Of a stretch of DNA of 64,000 nt, positions 1-10,012 are shown piece after piece. The stretch comes from Phorcus lineatus (lineage: Eukaryota; Mollusca; Gastropoda; Trochida; Trochidae). The translations under genes and the position numbers were made by a program. Under the pieces are notes generated by a model. It saw only the letters and a list, made by a program, of their open reading frames with translations, was not told the origin of the DNA and did not search any database. Location of the stretch: assembly GCA_921293015.1 (NCBI GenBank), contig OV121085.1, forward strand, positions 24,441,911 to 24,505,910, given 5' to 3'. Each line of letters starts with the position of its first letter. Within the stretch, counting starts at the first letter, position 1.

Positions 1-47
1 TCTGTGAATCAAAACCCGTGGAAACTGGTGGACACAGACATGTCAGT

Positions 48-134
48 TGTTACGATATGAATATGATTAATATCCTATTCGGATACCATTCCAGTTTTGA
101 TATGTGCTACGAATAAACATCTTGACTACGAACA
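48..134 (+). repeat. 5' LTR (short, internally deleted)
   Basis: This 87 bp repeat begins TGTTACGATATGA and ends CTACGAACA. It matches the 3' LTR at 3009-3130 but lacks about 35 internal bases (the stretch containing the CTGGATGATCGAG segment of the 3' copy), so the two LTRs have diverged by a deletion and several substitutions since insertion. Confidence 0.85.
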
Positions 135-152
135 TGGTGTCAGAAGTGCGAG
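135..152 (+). other. Primer-binding site
   Basis: TGGTGTCAGAAGTG follows the 5' LTR without a gap. It starts with TGG, the complement of a tRNA CCA end, and from memory the rest resembles the complement of the 3' end of a leucine tRNA. The position and the TGG start are seen; the tRNA identity is recollection. Confidence 0.65.
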
Positions 153-495
153 TTTGGTTTCATAGCACTAAATTACGACCCACACATCTGCTCAGAGTCA
201 AAGACATTCAGCTAGGCCATATTCTCCAGTAATTATTCTTGAAGAATTTATCGTTATCGTGAATGTTTTTGTCAAAAGTCGACTCGAGACTTGGGAATCA
301 AGTGGTTTTCGTCTGCTTGATATACCGTAAGTCAACCGTCGAGGCTACTAACCTTGAGAACTCTTTACTCAATCATCAATGTGATAATAGATTGCTTGAT
401 CTATGTATCAGATAAACTCTTGTACTTGTACTCTTGTAATTCATTGTGTGACTACAAACTTACAAACTGTACTGAATTACCGTAAAGATCTGAAA

Positions 496-1112
496 ATGGC
501 AACCAGTAACTTTCCTGTACCCGCATCTATGGATTCTAAAGGGGATTTAGGTGTGAATTGGACGTTTTTTCGTTCCCAGTGGGAAAATTATGCAGTGGTT
601 GTTGAACTTGGGAAAAAGACGCTAAAATTGTTGTGGCAACTTTACTGAGCCTGATGGGAAAAGAGTGTTTTAGAGCCTTAAAACATCTGGACATATCTTA
701 AGAGGATAAAAAAGATTTAAAAGTAATCCTCGAAGCCCTTGAAAGACACATTCTACCTGCCAGAAATGTTATTTATGAACGATACATATTCAACACCACA
801 AATCAGGAAAATTCTGAGACTATTGATCAGTATGTCACAAAATTACGACAGCTTGCTGCCTCCTGTGAATTTGATCCCCAACATGATGACTTAATTAGAG
901 ACAGGATTGTGCTTGGTACAAATGACAATGGTGAACGGTCACGAATGCTTCGTGAATCCAAACTTGATCTTAAACATGCCATTGACACATGCAGAGCAAG
1001 TGAAATTGCTGAAAAACAACTTAAGAGAATTACATCAGTAAGTGAGGAATATGTACATCTTGTCAAGCATCCTTTCCAAATAAAAAACCAAGAACAATTA
1101 CAAACCAGGTAA
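496..1112 (+). pseudogene. gag: gypsy gag (capsid part), frameshifted
   Basis: Gag would form the particle core of the LTR element. Translation begins at ATG 496 (MATSNFPVPASMD...). It breaks by frameshift and stop around 640-710 and resumes in another frame with a run typical of invertebrate gypsy gags: a YERYIFN segment, then an SETIDQYVTKLRQLAASC segment, an LIRDRIVLG segment and a helix rich in Leu and charged residues (KLDLKHAIDTCRASEIAEK). This pattern is known in K02A2.6-like polyproteins. The reading frame is broken at least twice, so no protein is expected. Confidence 0.75.
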
Positions 1113-1155
1113 ATCTAGAAGCAGGTCTGATCGTCATGATAGATCTCGGCAGCGT

Positions 1156-1674
1156 GTGGAAGAAGACTGTTTGCAGTATAACTGTAAATATTGTGGTGGA
1201 CAACATGAACAAGACAGAAGTGCATGTCCTGCATATAACAAAAGATGTACTTTCTGCAAACGGCTCCATCACTACGCCAGCTGCTGTTTCAGAAAAAAAC
1301 AAGATAGCAGACGAACGTCACGAGTGAACTTTCTTGATTCCAATGCTGTTGAGTTTGATGATAATTCAGATGAAGATGAAAGCTGTGATGAACAAGCAGT
1401 TTTTATCTCACATGATGTTGGTTCAGTGCACGCCAGAGGAAAACAGTGGTTTGTCGACTTGAAACTGAGAGTCCCTAACAAAGAATGGAAACTGGACCTA
1501 AAGTGTCAACTCGATTCAGGTACAACTTACAACCTGATTAGTTTCAATGACTATTGCTATCTTGCTCAACATGAAAATCCGCCTCTTGAGAAGAGCACAG
1601 CCAGACTTAAGCTCTACGATGAGTCCATCTTGAAGTCTATCAGAGACAACTTTGGAGTGTGCCCAAAATGGTGA
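1156..1674 (+). pseudogene. gypsy nucleocapsid zinc knuckle and aspartic protease
   Basis: This open stretch of 172 codons holds a Cys/His cluster (CKYCGGQHEQDRSAC, then CTFCKRLHHYASCC), which is the nucleic-acid-binding knuckle of gag. After an acidic linker comes the retroviral-type protease core LDSGTTYNLI, with the catalytic Asp in D-S-G. It links the gag segment upstream to the RT segment downstream in the standard gypsy order, but in a different frame from both, so it is a fragment of a once continuous polyprotein. Confidence 0.75.
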
Positions 1675-2340
1675 ATGCCATTATCTGAAATTTCAGGTTG
1701 TGAAAGGGCAGCAGAGACCACTGCTGTCAGCCGAAACCTGTGAAGCCTTGAAGCTCATGAGCCTGAGTGAGAAAGTTTACATTGTAGGTGAAGTACACTC
1801 CCAATCACTGACTTATACACAAATTATGGATAGCTATGGGGATGTATTTAAAGGACTTGGTTGTTTACCTGGTACTTACCACCTGGATGTTGACCTAACA
1901 GTTCCTCCAGTACAGCATCAACCTCAGCGAATGGCTGTCGCATTAAAACAAGATGTCAAGAAGAAGGTTAATGAACTTGTTGAAAAAGGTGTTCTTACTT
2001 AAGTGACTCAACCAACTGAGTGGATCAGTAGCATGGTAGCAGTGAAGAAATCGGGCAAGGTTCGAATCTGCTTGGATCCAAGGCCTGCTTGGCCTTAAAA
2101 AGGTCACATTACCAGATACCAACAATTGATGAAGTTCCACATGTAGGAAATGCCAAGGTCTTCTCAACTCTTGACGCCAATGATGGATTCTGGCAAGTAA
2201 AACTTGATGAGGCCAGCAGTTGCTTAACGACCTTCTGGACTCTTCTTGGTCGCTATCGCTGGTTACGTATGGCGTTCAGCATTGCCACAGCTTCTGAAGA
2301 GTATTAGAGGCGACAGCATGAGGTCTTGGAGGGATTACCT
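1652..2340 (+). pseudogene. pol: gypsy reverse transcriptase, N-terminal part only
   Basis: The protein segments are recognisable as the start of a gypsy pol. A pre-RT linker (GDVFKGLGCLPGTYHLDVD) is followed by the region ending in VNELVEKGVL, then WISSMVAVKKSGKVRICLDP, and after a frameshift the RT core YQIPTIDEV and FSTLDANDGFWQVKLDE, which holds the first catalytic Asp (LDANDGFWQV). The copy ends near the glycine/tyrosine block before the YVDD active-site box, which is absent. At least three frame changes or stops are present. Beyond 2340 nothing matches pol. Confidence 0.8.
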
Positions 2341-2610
2341 CACAGGATTGATATACCCTGAATCCGTTTGCCGGATCCCTTGCCGGATCCTCCGGATCCT
2401 CACAAAAATGGTATACTGGGATCCGGCGACTGATACCTCAACGGATCCGGGATCCGGGCGGACACTGCCGGATTCTGTTACGGATCCTCAGTAGATTAGA
2501 ACACAGGGATCCCTCACCGGATCTCTTGACGGATCCTAGATCCGGACGGACACCACTGGATTCTCTTCAGGATCCTAAGTAGATAAGAATTAGAGGGATC
2601 CGGAGATGGA
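2340..2610 (+). repeat. GGATCC-dense imperfect tandem repeat
   Basis: Eleven GGATCC hexamers lie between about 2370 and 2603. Two copies of a roughly 65 bp sub-unit are clear: 2451-2512 and 2539-2601 share the order GATCCGG-CGGACAC, GGATTCT, GGATCCT, AGTAGAT-AGAA, AGGGATCC. The patch replaces the rest of the gypsy pol gene. Because GGATCC is itself a palindrome, it could fold locally. Function unknown. Confidence 0.8.
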
Positions 2611-2997
2611 TTGATACTAATTACTAAGATGCTAAAATTTTCCTCCAACTATAGAAATTTGAATATTACTTTCCAATGAGTGAACTACATCACATTTTCA
2701 GCCATTAGCATCATTTGTCACATGGTGAATGATGTCACTTCATGTGATATTGACAGTTTCTTTCTCCTTCTTTTTAATCACTAGATATCTATGGTGTCCC
2801 AATCTACCCCATGTCCGAAACTGCCCTGGTCTCTCCTACGGTTTTGAATTTAAAAGACTTTTAAGATGAATCGGAAAGGATCTTTTTGCATTTAATATTT
2901 AATAGTTATATTTTGTTAGTATTTCACTTACAGTTCAAAGGGAGCTACCTTATAATAATTTTATGGTTCAACATGTTTATAATAGTGTTGTTCGTAT
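2611..2997. other. Non-coding interior of the gypsy element
   Basis: No reading frame or repeat is recognised here. In an intact element this stretch would hold integrase and the 3' leader. It appears to be deletion-scarred internal DNA next to the polypurine tract. Confidence 0.5.
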
Positions 2998-3008
2998 GAG
3001 AAGGAGGA
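2998..3008 (+). other. Polypurine tract
   Basis: GAGAAGGAGGA sits immediately before the TG that opens the 3' LTR. This is the expected place and composition for the plus-strand priming tract of an LTR retrotransposon. Confidence 0.75.
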
Positions 3009-3130
3009 TGTTACGATATGAATCATATTCCGTATGTTTGGATACCATTCCAGTTTTAATATGTGCTTGGCTGGATGATCGAGTTGCTTGTAACCGCCAT
3101 GATTAGGAATAAACATCTTGATTACGAACA
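3009..3130 (+). repeat. 3' LTR
   Basis: This 122 bp repeat starts TGTTACGATATGA and ends TTACGAACA. It is the more complete of the two LTRs and contains AATAAA within GGAATAAACATC, a likely polyadenylation signal. Very short LTRs of this size are unusual but known. Confidence 0.85.
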
Positions 3131-3751
3131 TCGGTTATCTCCCTTTATAGTGTTCTATCAAGTAATATTTTGACTGTTTTAATCATTTTAAAAATGTATT
3201 TTGGATAAACCATTCCTTCAGTGACTGTACATTACCTGTATTTAGAGTAGATATAATTGTTTTTACTCATGAAACTTGTGATAACTATCAATAGTTAACT
3301 ATATAGCTTCTCAATTCATACAGAGAGTGTGATACATGCTTTTTATATTATTATTATTAAGTAAACATTTCTGCAAAAAGAGAATATTAGAAATAATTTA
3401 CATTCAATAAATGAATCATGCCTAAAAACATGAACTCTTATAGTTCTAACTCGTATAAAGATTGTCACAATATCTGTTTATTCATATGATTAGATTATAC
3501 TGCTCAGATACAGTAAGATTAATTTCTAAACTATTTTACTGGAGTATTTAATTTTTTTTAATATATGAGAAAATAATGATTTAACTTGCATCATTATTCA
3601 ATTAAAATAAATTAGGTCTATTTTCCATGCTGTTTTATTTGCCCAAGGCCACACTGTTTTTACATCTACTTCTCATTCATAATTTGCAGATTTATGAAAT
3701 CCCTTAGACTCCTTGTGTCTGAAAACACAAGCTGTTATTTTGAGTGGTTTC
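3131..3751. other. AT-rich spacer, no gene seen
   Basis: AT-rich DNA with no supportable reading frame, repeat or RNA gene on either strand. Confidence 0.5.
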
Positions 3752-3766
3752 ATTCATGCATCAAAT
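3752..3766. repeat. Target-site duplication, 3' side of minus-strand LINE
   Basis: ATTCATGCATCAAAT is repeated perfectly at 10906-10920. It abuts a T-rich run on its right, which is the A-rich tail of a minus-strand LINE. The two copies define the ends of the 7.1 kb insertion. Confidence 0.9.
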
Positions 3767-3914
3767 TTTTTAATTTATTTTTTTATTTCCATTTTTTTCG
3801 TATTTTACAATAGATCAATTTGACAACAAGTGAACAAGTGCGTTCAAAATACAATAAAGAAAAACAAGGTAAAATAGTTGTCCCATAGAAAGAAATACAT
3901 ATAACATACATTCG

Positions 3915-4275
3915 TGATATAAGTGACCGTTAGCATGTTATGGACAGAGTGGTAAATAGCGTTACATAAACAAAGACATTATTGAAAGTTGACTTCTATA
4001 CATCAACCTCTCAGCATATATGTATCTCAGTATATGCTGGTGACAGACATGCAGGGGTTTTAGTGGCCTTTAGCACTTTACAGACATAGTAATAAGTGTT
4101 ATACTTATATAGTCAATGTTGAAAGTTAATTATCATAAATAAATTTCTCAGTATAGCATTTATACTGACATGTAGGCAGGTTTTAAGTGACTTTTAGCAC
4201 TTTACAGAAATAATAATAATAATCGTTAGTTTGACAAAGACAATGTTCAAAAGTAAACTTCTATAAATCAATTCT
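3915..4275 (-). repeat. Imperfect tandem repeats in the LINE 3' UTR
   Basis: About three degenerate copies of a 120-130 bp unit. Shared landmarks in each are GTGAC/GCC-TTAGCA, AAAGTTGACTTCTAT or its variants, TCTCAGTATA and GACATG-AGG-GGTTTTA. They lie between the A-rich tail and the ORF2 stop, that is, in the 3' UTR of the minus-strand LINE. Confidence 0.65.
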
Positions 4276-7131
4276 CAGTATAGTATGTAATGAGGACCAG
4301 AACTTGACGAACAAATCATTCTCACCAGAAACTAAATAAATGCATTTTGTTATATCGTAGTACTGTTTAATCTGGCTCAGTATATAATCAAAGTTGGGTA
4401 TATTCATTTTTTGAGCGCTTGTGAAAATTATTTCTTTTACAAGCAGAATAATTGCGTTAATGGGATTGTTGTTTTTCCCTTTGATTCCGAGTATTATCTT
4501 TGTAAATGTGAAGTTTACATATATTTGGGCGGTTTCTAACCATTTTGCAAAACGCACGTATTAAGAAAATTAGAACATCGTTCCAAAAAGCATTTGTAAC
4601 AACTGGAATTAACATTTTTCTAATATAGCCGCTGTCTGAACGCCAAAGTTCATTTATATCATTTAGTCTATTTACGAAAATAGTACCCCATTTCTTTTCC
4701 CTACTTAGCAATCTGCCTATCCACCTTAACTTTTGGGATGCTATAATTTCTTTAATATTTGGTGCTTTTATAACGCCATGCTCAGGTTTAAGAACTAGTA
4801 CATTACGTTTTAGTCTTTCGGGCTTACCTCTCCAGATAAATCGAAAGCATTTCTTCAGGAATGTTTCAATAGTTTCTTTGGGTGGATCAGGCACTGCAGA
4901 AAACAGATTATTCAATTTAGGAAGTAAGAGGGATTTAAGGATAGTGTTTCTACCTATAGGGGTGAGGTTTCTGGCTGACCAAATATTCATTTGTTTTTCA
5001 ATATAGGAAAAATTGTCGTTGAATAAAGGCATTTTTCAGATCCATCTAAACTAAGAGTGGTATCGTATGCAAATTGTGCCAATAGGTATTCAATATTTCC
5101 CAAGTTTATCCCTTTAATGTCCTTATTGGTTTTTTTTATCATAATGCCTAAAATCTCTACGCAAAGAATGAACATGTACGGGGCAATCGTGTCACCTTGA
5201 CAACAGCCACGTCCAATCTTGAAAGGCTCTGAGGTAAAGCCATTCACAAGCACCCGTGATTCTATCCCATTATAAAGCGTTTCTATCCATTGTATAATGC
5301 TTGGGCAAAAATTAAAGAAATGTAGAACCTTAGTGTGATATGTTCTGTCTACTGAATCAAATGCCTTTTCAAAATCTATCAACAATAACAAACCAGGAAT
5401 TTAAAATGTTTCAGTGTATTCCATCAAATCATAGGTTAATCTTGTAACCTCTCCGATGTATCCACCTGAGATGAAGCCTTTTTTATCCTCACTGATAACA
5501 TTTGGTAAAAGTCTTTTTTATTCTATTTGCGATAGCTGAAGCCCCTATTTTATACGAAGTATTTAAAAGGGAAATAGGTCGCCAGTTTTTTAGATATTTT
5601 TTGGGTTTATTGCCTTTTGGAATGCAAATTATCAATCCTTGAGTTTGTGTGACGGATAGTTTTTCATTCGTATAGCCAAAGTTTAAGGATTTTAACAAAA
5701 ATTCACCTGAGTCTTTCAAAAAGAATTTATAGAACTCTGTTGTAAAACCATCTGGTCCTGGACTTTTGTCACTTTTCTTTTTTTTAAGTGCAAATGAGAT
5801 CTCAGTTTTAGTTAACTTGCCTTCTAGGGTATCAGTTTCCTTATCGGATATCTTAGGTATGTTAACATCCTTAAAATACTCAGCAGGATTGATGGATGTA
5901 AGGTCCTGTTTGGTATAAAGCTTTTCGTAGAATATTTTTGTCTCGCTTACGATTTCTTCAGTTTTGTTAACAACCATACCATCATTTTTTCCAACTCTAA
6001 AAATGCTTTATTTAGGAAATTTCTAGATTCAAGTTTAAGAAAGTATTTGGTAGGTTTCTCGCCCTCTTCGATCCACTTTGCACTGATCCACTTTGCTCAT
6101 GATCTTATCTTGATTCCCCTAATCTTTTGATCGTACAATTCATCCAATTTCGTTTTTGCCCCATTTATGTCTTTAAGTATTGCCTCTTTGTCATGTATTT
6201 CATCTGTTTCATATAGTTTCTTTTCCATATCATCAAGTTTTGTTTTCAATGTCCTTTCTTTCTCACTATTTATTTTCTTTTTAGTCGATGAGTAATATAT
6301 GGTTTTTCCTCTTATCATTAATAGTAGTGTTTCCCACAGTAACTGATCATCAATCGAGTAAGTACTTATACCTTCTTTACAATCTGTTCTGTATATATCA
6401 AGTGTGGTCTTGATAGTATCTTTTATTATTCTATGTATTTTCTGTCAGTTAATAGAGAATTATTAAATTTCCAAAAACCTTTTCCATGGGCAATTGTCGA
6501 AAATTTAAGCGTTAGTTCGATAAGTGAGTGGTCATAGTTGATGCTTGGATAAATTTCACAAGTGTCAACTGAGGGTAACAAATTATGGGAAATAAGAAAT
6601 TATTTCAATAATTTCCAAAAGTTTTTCCTTACATTTAGGATGATTAATGTTTTTGTAGTTAAATGCGTCAAGCCTTTGGTTGCTCACTAAGTTCCAGTCG
6701 CCACATAGACATGTACAGATCTCATCAGTATCAAAATGTTTAATAATATTTACAATAAGTTCGATTATAGCTGGTTAATCCTTATTCGGACCATAAATAC
6801 TGATAATTGTATAAGTTTTTTCATTAGACAGTAGTTTTATAGCAACCAAGTTTCCTTTGGTATCGTAAGTTGTGTCTAAAACTTTAAATTCAAAATTATT
6901 ATTAAATGAAATCGCTGTTCCACGTGCGTTACTTCTGAGGCAGCTAAAATAACACTCTCTATAAACCCGTTGCTGTTTGATTAACTGTTCCTGTTCTGGT
7001 GTAAAATGGACATCCTGCAAACAGTAGATATTACCATTTCTTTTGCGTAAATATTGAAAAAACTTTTTTCTTTTGGCAACATTATTTAAGCCGCGACAAT
7101 TTTGAGATATTAGTTTAAGCTTAAGAGTCAT
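4261..7131 (-). pseudogene. LINE ORF2: APE endonuclease and reverse transcriptase, broken
   Basis: ORF2 starts at the ATG whose complement ends at 7131 (MTLKLKLISQNCRGLN). The endonuclease follows, with LQDVHF and SIYGPN blocks. The central RT part reads DKSPGPDGFTTEFYKFF, then GLIICIPKGNKPKKYLKNWRPISLLN, then LLLIDFEKAFDSVDR, a GCCQGDTIAPYMF block, and QFAYDTTLSLDGS in place of the usual F-A-D-D box (one catalytic Asp is now Tyr). The C-terminal part keeps the WRGKPERLKRN segment seen in Tx1-like ORF2 proteins. Segments lie in different minus frames (breaks near 6770, 6090, 5480, 5390, 5030 and 4560), so it is a pseudogene. The layout matches the intact copy at 37328-40897. Confidence 0.85.
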
Positions 7132-8561
7132 AAAATATCTATCCTAAAGGATGGAAATAGGCCGTATATGTATAAAGCAAGAAACAATGATTGAAGTATC
7201 TATATACACAATACAAGCTTCCAACATTTCTGTGAGTGAAATGGACGATACAGAACATATATAAAGGGATATGGGCTAAGGTCACTTTTTCTGAGAAGAA
7301 AATATAGACGAAACTTTAACAGAAATCACTTAATATGAGTGAAAATGACAGTAACATTCCAGAGTCAATGTATGCTATTAGAGTTCTTTCACAGGAACTA
7401 AAACACTCCAAACTTAAACCTAATAAAAATACAATCCATTCTCTTCCCTTTATAGGGGTAAACAATCTACCCCACGATTATCCCTACACAAAATCAAAAG
7501 TCACATAGACTGATAAAATATCTTAATCAAAACAAAACATGGATAATTGTGTTGACGGTTTCTAGAACTCATATCAATTCTCGATAAGGCGTGCATGTAC
7601 ATTTCGTACATGCTTGTCATGCGCTTGGGTAGTTGCCACGTATGGTGGTTGAATTGTGAAAGCAACAATGAACGCTTTTGATTGTGTTAAAATTCCAAAG
7701 GATTATTACGGATAAATAGTACAAACAAAGTGTTAAAATTCTAAAGGATTATAACGGATTATTAGTATAAACAAAGGATCAATATTGCTTTGAGGTAAGA
7801 AAACGTATTTATCTTAACTGCAAATCGTAGATATAACACGTTCCTACCAGTTCATGTAATCTTAGAATGATTTAACTAAGAATGCAATTAACATGCCTTG
7901 AACATGTACCAATATGATTATTTCTAGAATACGTTTTCAAAGGAAGTCATTTACAGTCATATCGGTTGCACACGGTTTGCACAAAGCTTAAGCTGAGATA
8001 AACAAACTTTCAAGTATGAAGTAGTTGTCAGAAATGATCCTTATCACCGACATCATTTGATGATATTGAAAAGCAGTGATGAAACCATAATATATAAATT
8101 GACAGTATTTTGCTTTTCTTAGCATATAAAATCATAACAAATCTACATTCTTCTGGACATTGTTAATGATGCATTCACTATGAAAATTCACTAGTTAACG
8201 ATAACATATATTTACAAATTTTCAATATTTGTTGTAAAACATTTTTATAAAAAATTCATATTGAATTTGAAAATTAAAACCCAAAACGATTGAATACATA
8301 GCAAATAGAATAGAAATTGACCATAGAATGTCAAAATTAGGTCAGAAAAGATTACTGTCAAGTATATCATATAATACTTGAACCTTGTTTTATGAATCTT
8401 TAATGAACCTAAGTTGCCATATAAAATCAAATTAAATATATTTTGATGTTGAAAATGACATCGGTGTATATTCTTAGCGTACCAATCTATATATCTACAA
8501 TGTAATTGGAATTTGTATGGATAAAAGTTGTCCTTTGTTACAGTGGCATTTCTTTTATGAT
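7132..8561 (-). other. Spacer between LINE ORF1 and ORF2, origin unclear
   Basis: About 1.4 kb of AT-rich DNA separates the end of ORF1 from the ATG of ORF2. That is much longer than expected for a compact LINE, so another undetected insertion or local expansion is likely. The only structure found is a 46 bp tandem duplication at 7684-7775. The reading frames here do not resemble known proteins. Confidence 0.45.
7684..7775. repeat. 46 bp tandem duplication
   Basis: Two adjacent copies, 7684-7729 and 7730-7775, each start GTGTTAAAATTC and end ACAAA. They differ at only a few positions, so the duplication is recent compared with the host LINE. Confidence 0.85.
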
Positions 8562-8763
8562 CTATGTGCTTAGTTCCAAAAAAGACTGTACAAAGCACAA
8601 ATATAAATGGTCTGACGTAGTAATCAGAAAGAAACTTTGACAAGAATACCATAGCACATCTAATGAATCATGGTAAAGTCTTAGTTCGTAAGGTGGGTTC
8701 ATGTCAGCTGTTAACGAAACACGCTTCTGCCATGGAGAAGACGCGTCAACTCTGGTCTCGAGT

Positions 8764-8772
8764 ATGTGATCG
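8764..8772. repeat. 9 bp target-site duplication, left
   Basis: ATGTGATCG occurs here and again at 10004-10012, exactly outside the inverted termini of the inserted element. Nine bases is the usual duplication length for Mutator-like transposons. Confidence 0.9.
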
Positions 8773-8813
8773 GGATGCGGTGATTTCGTAGATAAAACCA
8801 TTTCGTAGACACG
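8773..8813 (+). repeat. Left terminal inverted repeat of MULE-like element
   Basis: Begins GGATGCGGTGA and contains AAAACCATTTCGTAGACACG. It pairs with 9969-10003 except for a 7-base TTTCGTA insertion and a few substitutions. Two further TTCGTAGACA copies follow just inside, at about 8825-8860. Confidence 0.85.
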
Positions 8814-9286
8814 AAATCCGGTGAATTCGTAGACAAATCGAGCAGTGAATTCGTAGACAAGTGTTAAAATAGGATTATAAGTAATAATAACAAACTTCTT
8901 TTTATCAAACTCAAGGATTCGAACACTTATAGGTTCGATTAAAGAAATCTAGTGAATAAAAACTATAAATAGTCAATTTTGTTGTGTTTTGACACGATTA
9001 AAGTAATCCAATATTTATGTGTTGTTTTCAATTCTTTTAGTTCTTGTTTGATCTTTTAATAAAATAGATTAAGGTAAGTATGATTATATTTATCAACAAC
9101 TACGCAATCAACACCAGCTCAGAGACGAGAAGACATCCGGGAAGATGAAAGACGGTAAGTCACTGACAATCAAAACAAATAGCGCGGCTATTATAGCAAA
9201 TCCACTTGCATGAGTAGAGACTCAAACTTACCTGTCAAAACACATATACAGTATATAAACCACAAGTTTGAAATTATAATTCATTC

Positions 9287-9584
9287 ATGGCAAACATGGC
9301 TCTCTGCGTGGTATGTTCAAACGAAGTTAGACCAAAACAACATGCTATCCAGTGTGACAGATGTGACCTTTGGCAGCACCGAACTTGCGAATCGGGAATG
9401 GATATCAAGACATACAGACAACTGACCAAGGGTGACCGATGGCCAGCTGGAGAGACGCCAGACACCAGCACAGAAGGCGAAAGCAAACAAGTTTTTCGAG
9501 CTGTGGGACAACTACCAAGAGGATAGGATCACGGCCAGTCAGCTCCTCAGGGAGATTTCCCGAATCGACGGCCCTCCTGTATAA
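9287..9584 (+). pseudogene. PHD-finger transposase remnant
   Basis: A short open frame from ATG 9287 (MANMALCVVCSNEVRPKQ) shows the spacing of a PHD zinc finger: C-x2-C, then CDRCDLWQHRTC with C-x2-C and H-x2-C. It has the look of the N-terminus of invertebrate PHD-bearing transposases. From about 9456 a second frame reads KFFELWDNYQEDRITASQLL and stops at 9584, which looks like the C-terminal end of the same protein. The catalytic middle is missing, so this is an N- plus C-terminal fusion left by internal deletion, offset by one base between the two parts. Confidence 0.7.
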
Positions 9585-9968
9585 TGCTTTGCCTTTCGTT
9601 AGAGACTGAACTAAAATGAAAAATATAACAATAATATATGAATGATATCATATTATTTACAATTGAATTACTCCTTTCTGTTATTATTTCTGATGCTTCG
9701 TTATCTGAAACAAATTTAATCATTAATCATTATGAAAATAATAATATAACATAATAATATTCTACGTCAAAACTCGTTAGTTTCGTATCTATTCTTCGTA
9801 AAGCTAATAACATTCTACGTAAAGTTAGCAACATTCTCGTAATCAATATTCACACATGAATAACTATAAAAGACAATAATAATTAAAAATAAATGTCAAT
9901 AGTGACTTAGAAATACAATACTGTCTACGAAATCACTGTCTACGAAATGGTTTTGTCTACGAAATCCC

Positions 9969-10003
9969 CGTGTCTACGAAATGGTTTTGTCTCACTGCAA
10001 GCC
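9969..10003 (-). repeat. Right terminal inverted repeat of MULE-like element
   Basis: Ends ...GGTTTTGTCTCACTGCAAGCC. Its reverse complement matches the left end. A second copy of the CTACGAAATGGTTTTGTCTA segment lies just inside, at 9941-9965. Confidence 0.85.
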
Positions 10004-10012
10004 ATGTGATCG
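10004..10012. repeat. 9 bp target-site duplication, right
   Basis: ATGTGATCG, identical to 8764-8772. Taking one copy and the element away leaves the LINE ORF1 frame continuous. Confidence 0.9.

Larger units (their letters stand above)
48..3130 (+). mobile_element. Decayed Ty3/gypsy LTR retrotransposon
   Basis: A degenerate LTR element. It has two related terminal repeats that begin TG and end CA, a primer-binding site directly after the 5' LTR, a purine tract directly before the 3' LTR, and gag, zinc-knuckle, protease and partial RT sequence in the order typical of Ty3/gypsy. The 5 bases before the 5' LTR (TCAGT) and after the 3' LTR (TCGGT) differ at one position, which fits an old 5 bp target duplication. 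RNase H and integrase are missing: after about 2340 the RT frame runs into a GGATCC-rich repeat and then non-coding DNA. Multiple frameshifts show it is dead. The superfamily call rests on gene order and motif content. Confidence 0.85.
8773..10003 (+). mobile_element. Non-autonomous Mutator-like (MULE) element with PHD remnant
   Basis: A 1.23 kb insertion with inverted ends and a perfect 9 bp target duplication, nested in the LINE ORF1. The left end reads GG-TGCGGTGA...AAAACCATTTCG and the right end, reversed, GGCTTGCAGTGA...AAAACCATTTCG. The sub-motif TTCGTAGACA recurs several times inward from each end. The interior holds an N-terminal PHD-finger piece and a short C-terminal piece, but no transposase core, so the element is an internally deleted derivative. 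The superfamily assignment is inferred from the 9 bp duplication and from my recollection that invertebrate MULE-type transposases can begin with such a zinc finger. Confidence 0.8.

Noticed and set aside
1..3130. An endogenous retrovirus with an envelope gene
   Set aside because: No envelope-like frame exists; the gene order and short LTRs fit a plain Ty3/gypsy retrotransposon.
8245..8652. A 135-codon hydrophobic minus frame as a membrane protein
   Set aside because: It is AT-rich, lies in the spacer of a LINE, and has no family resemblance.
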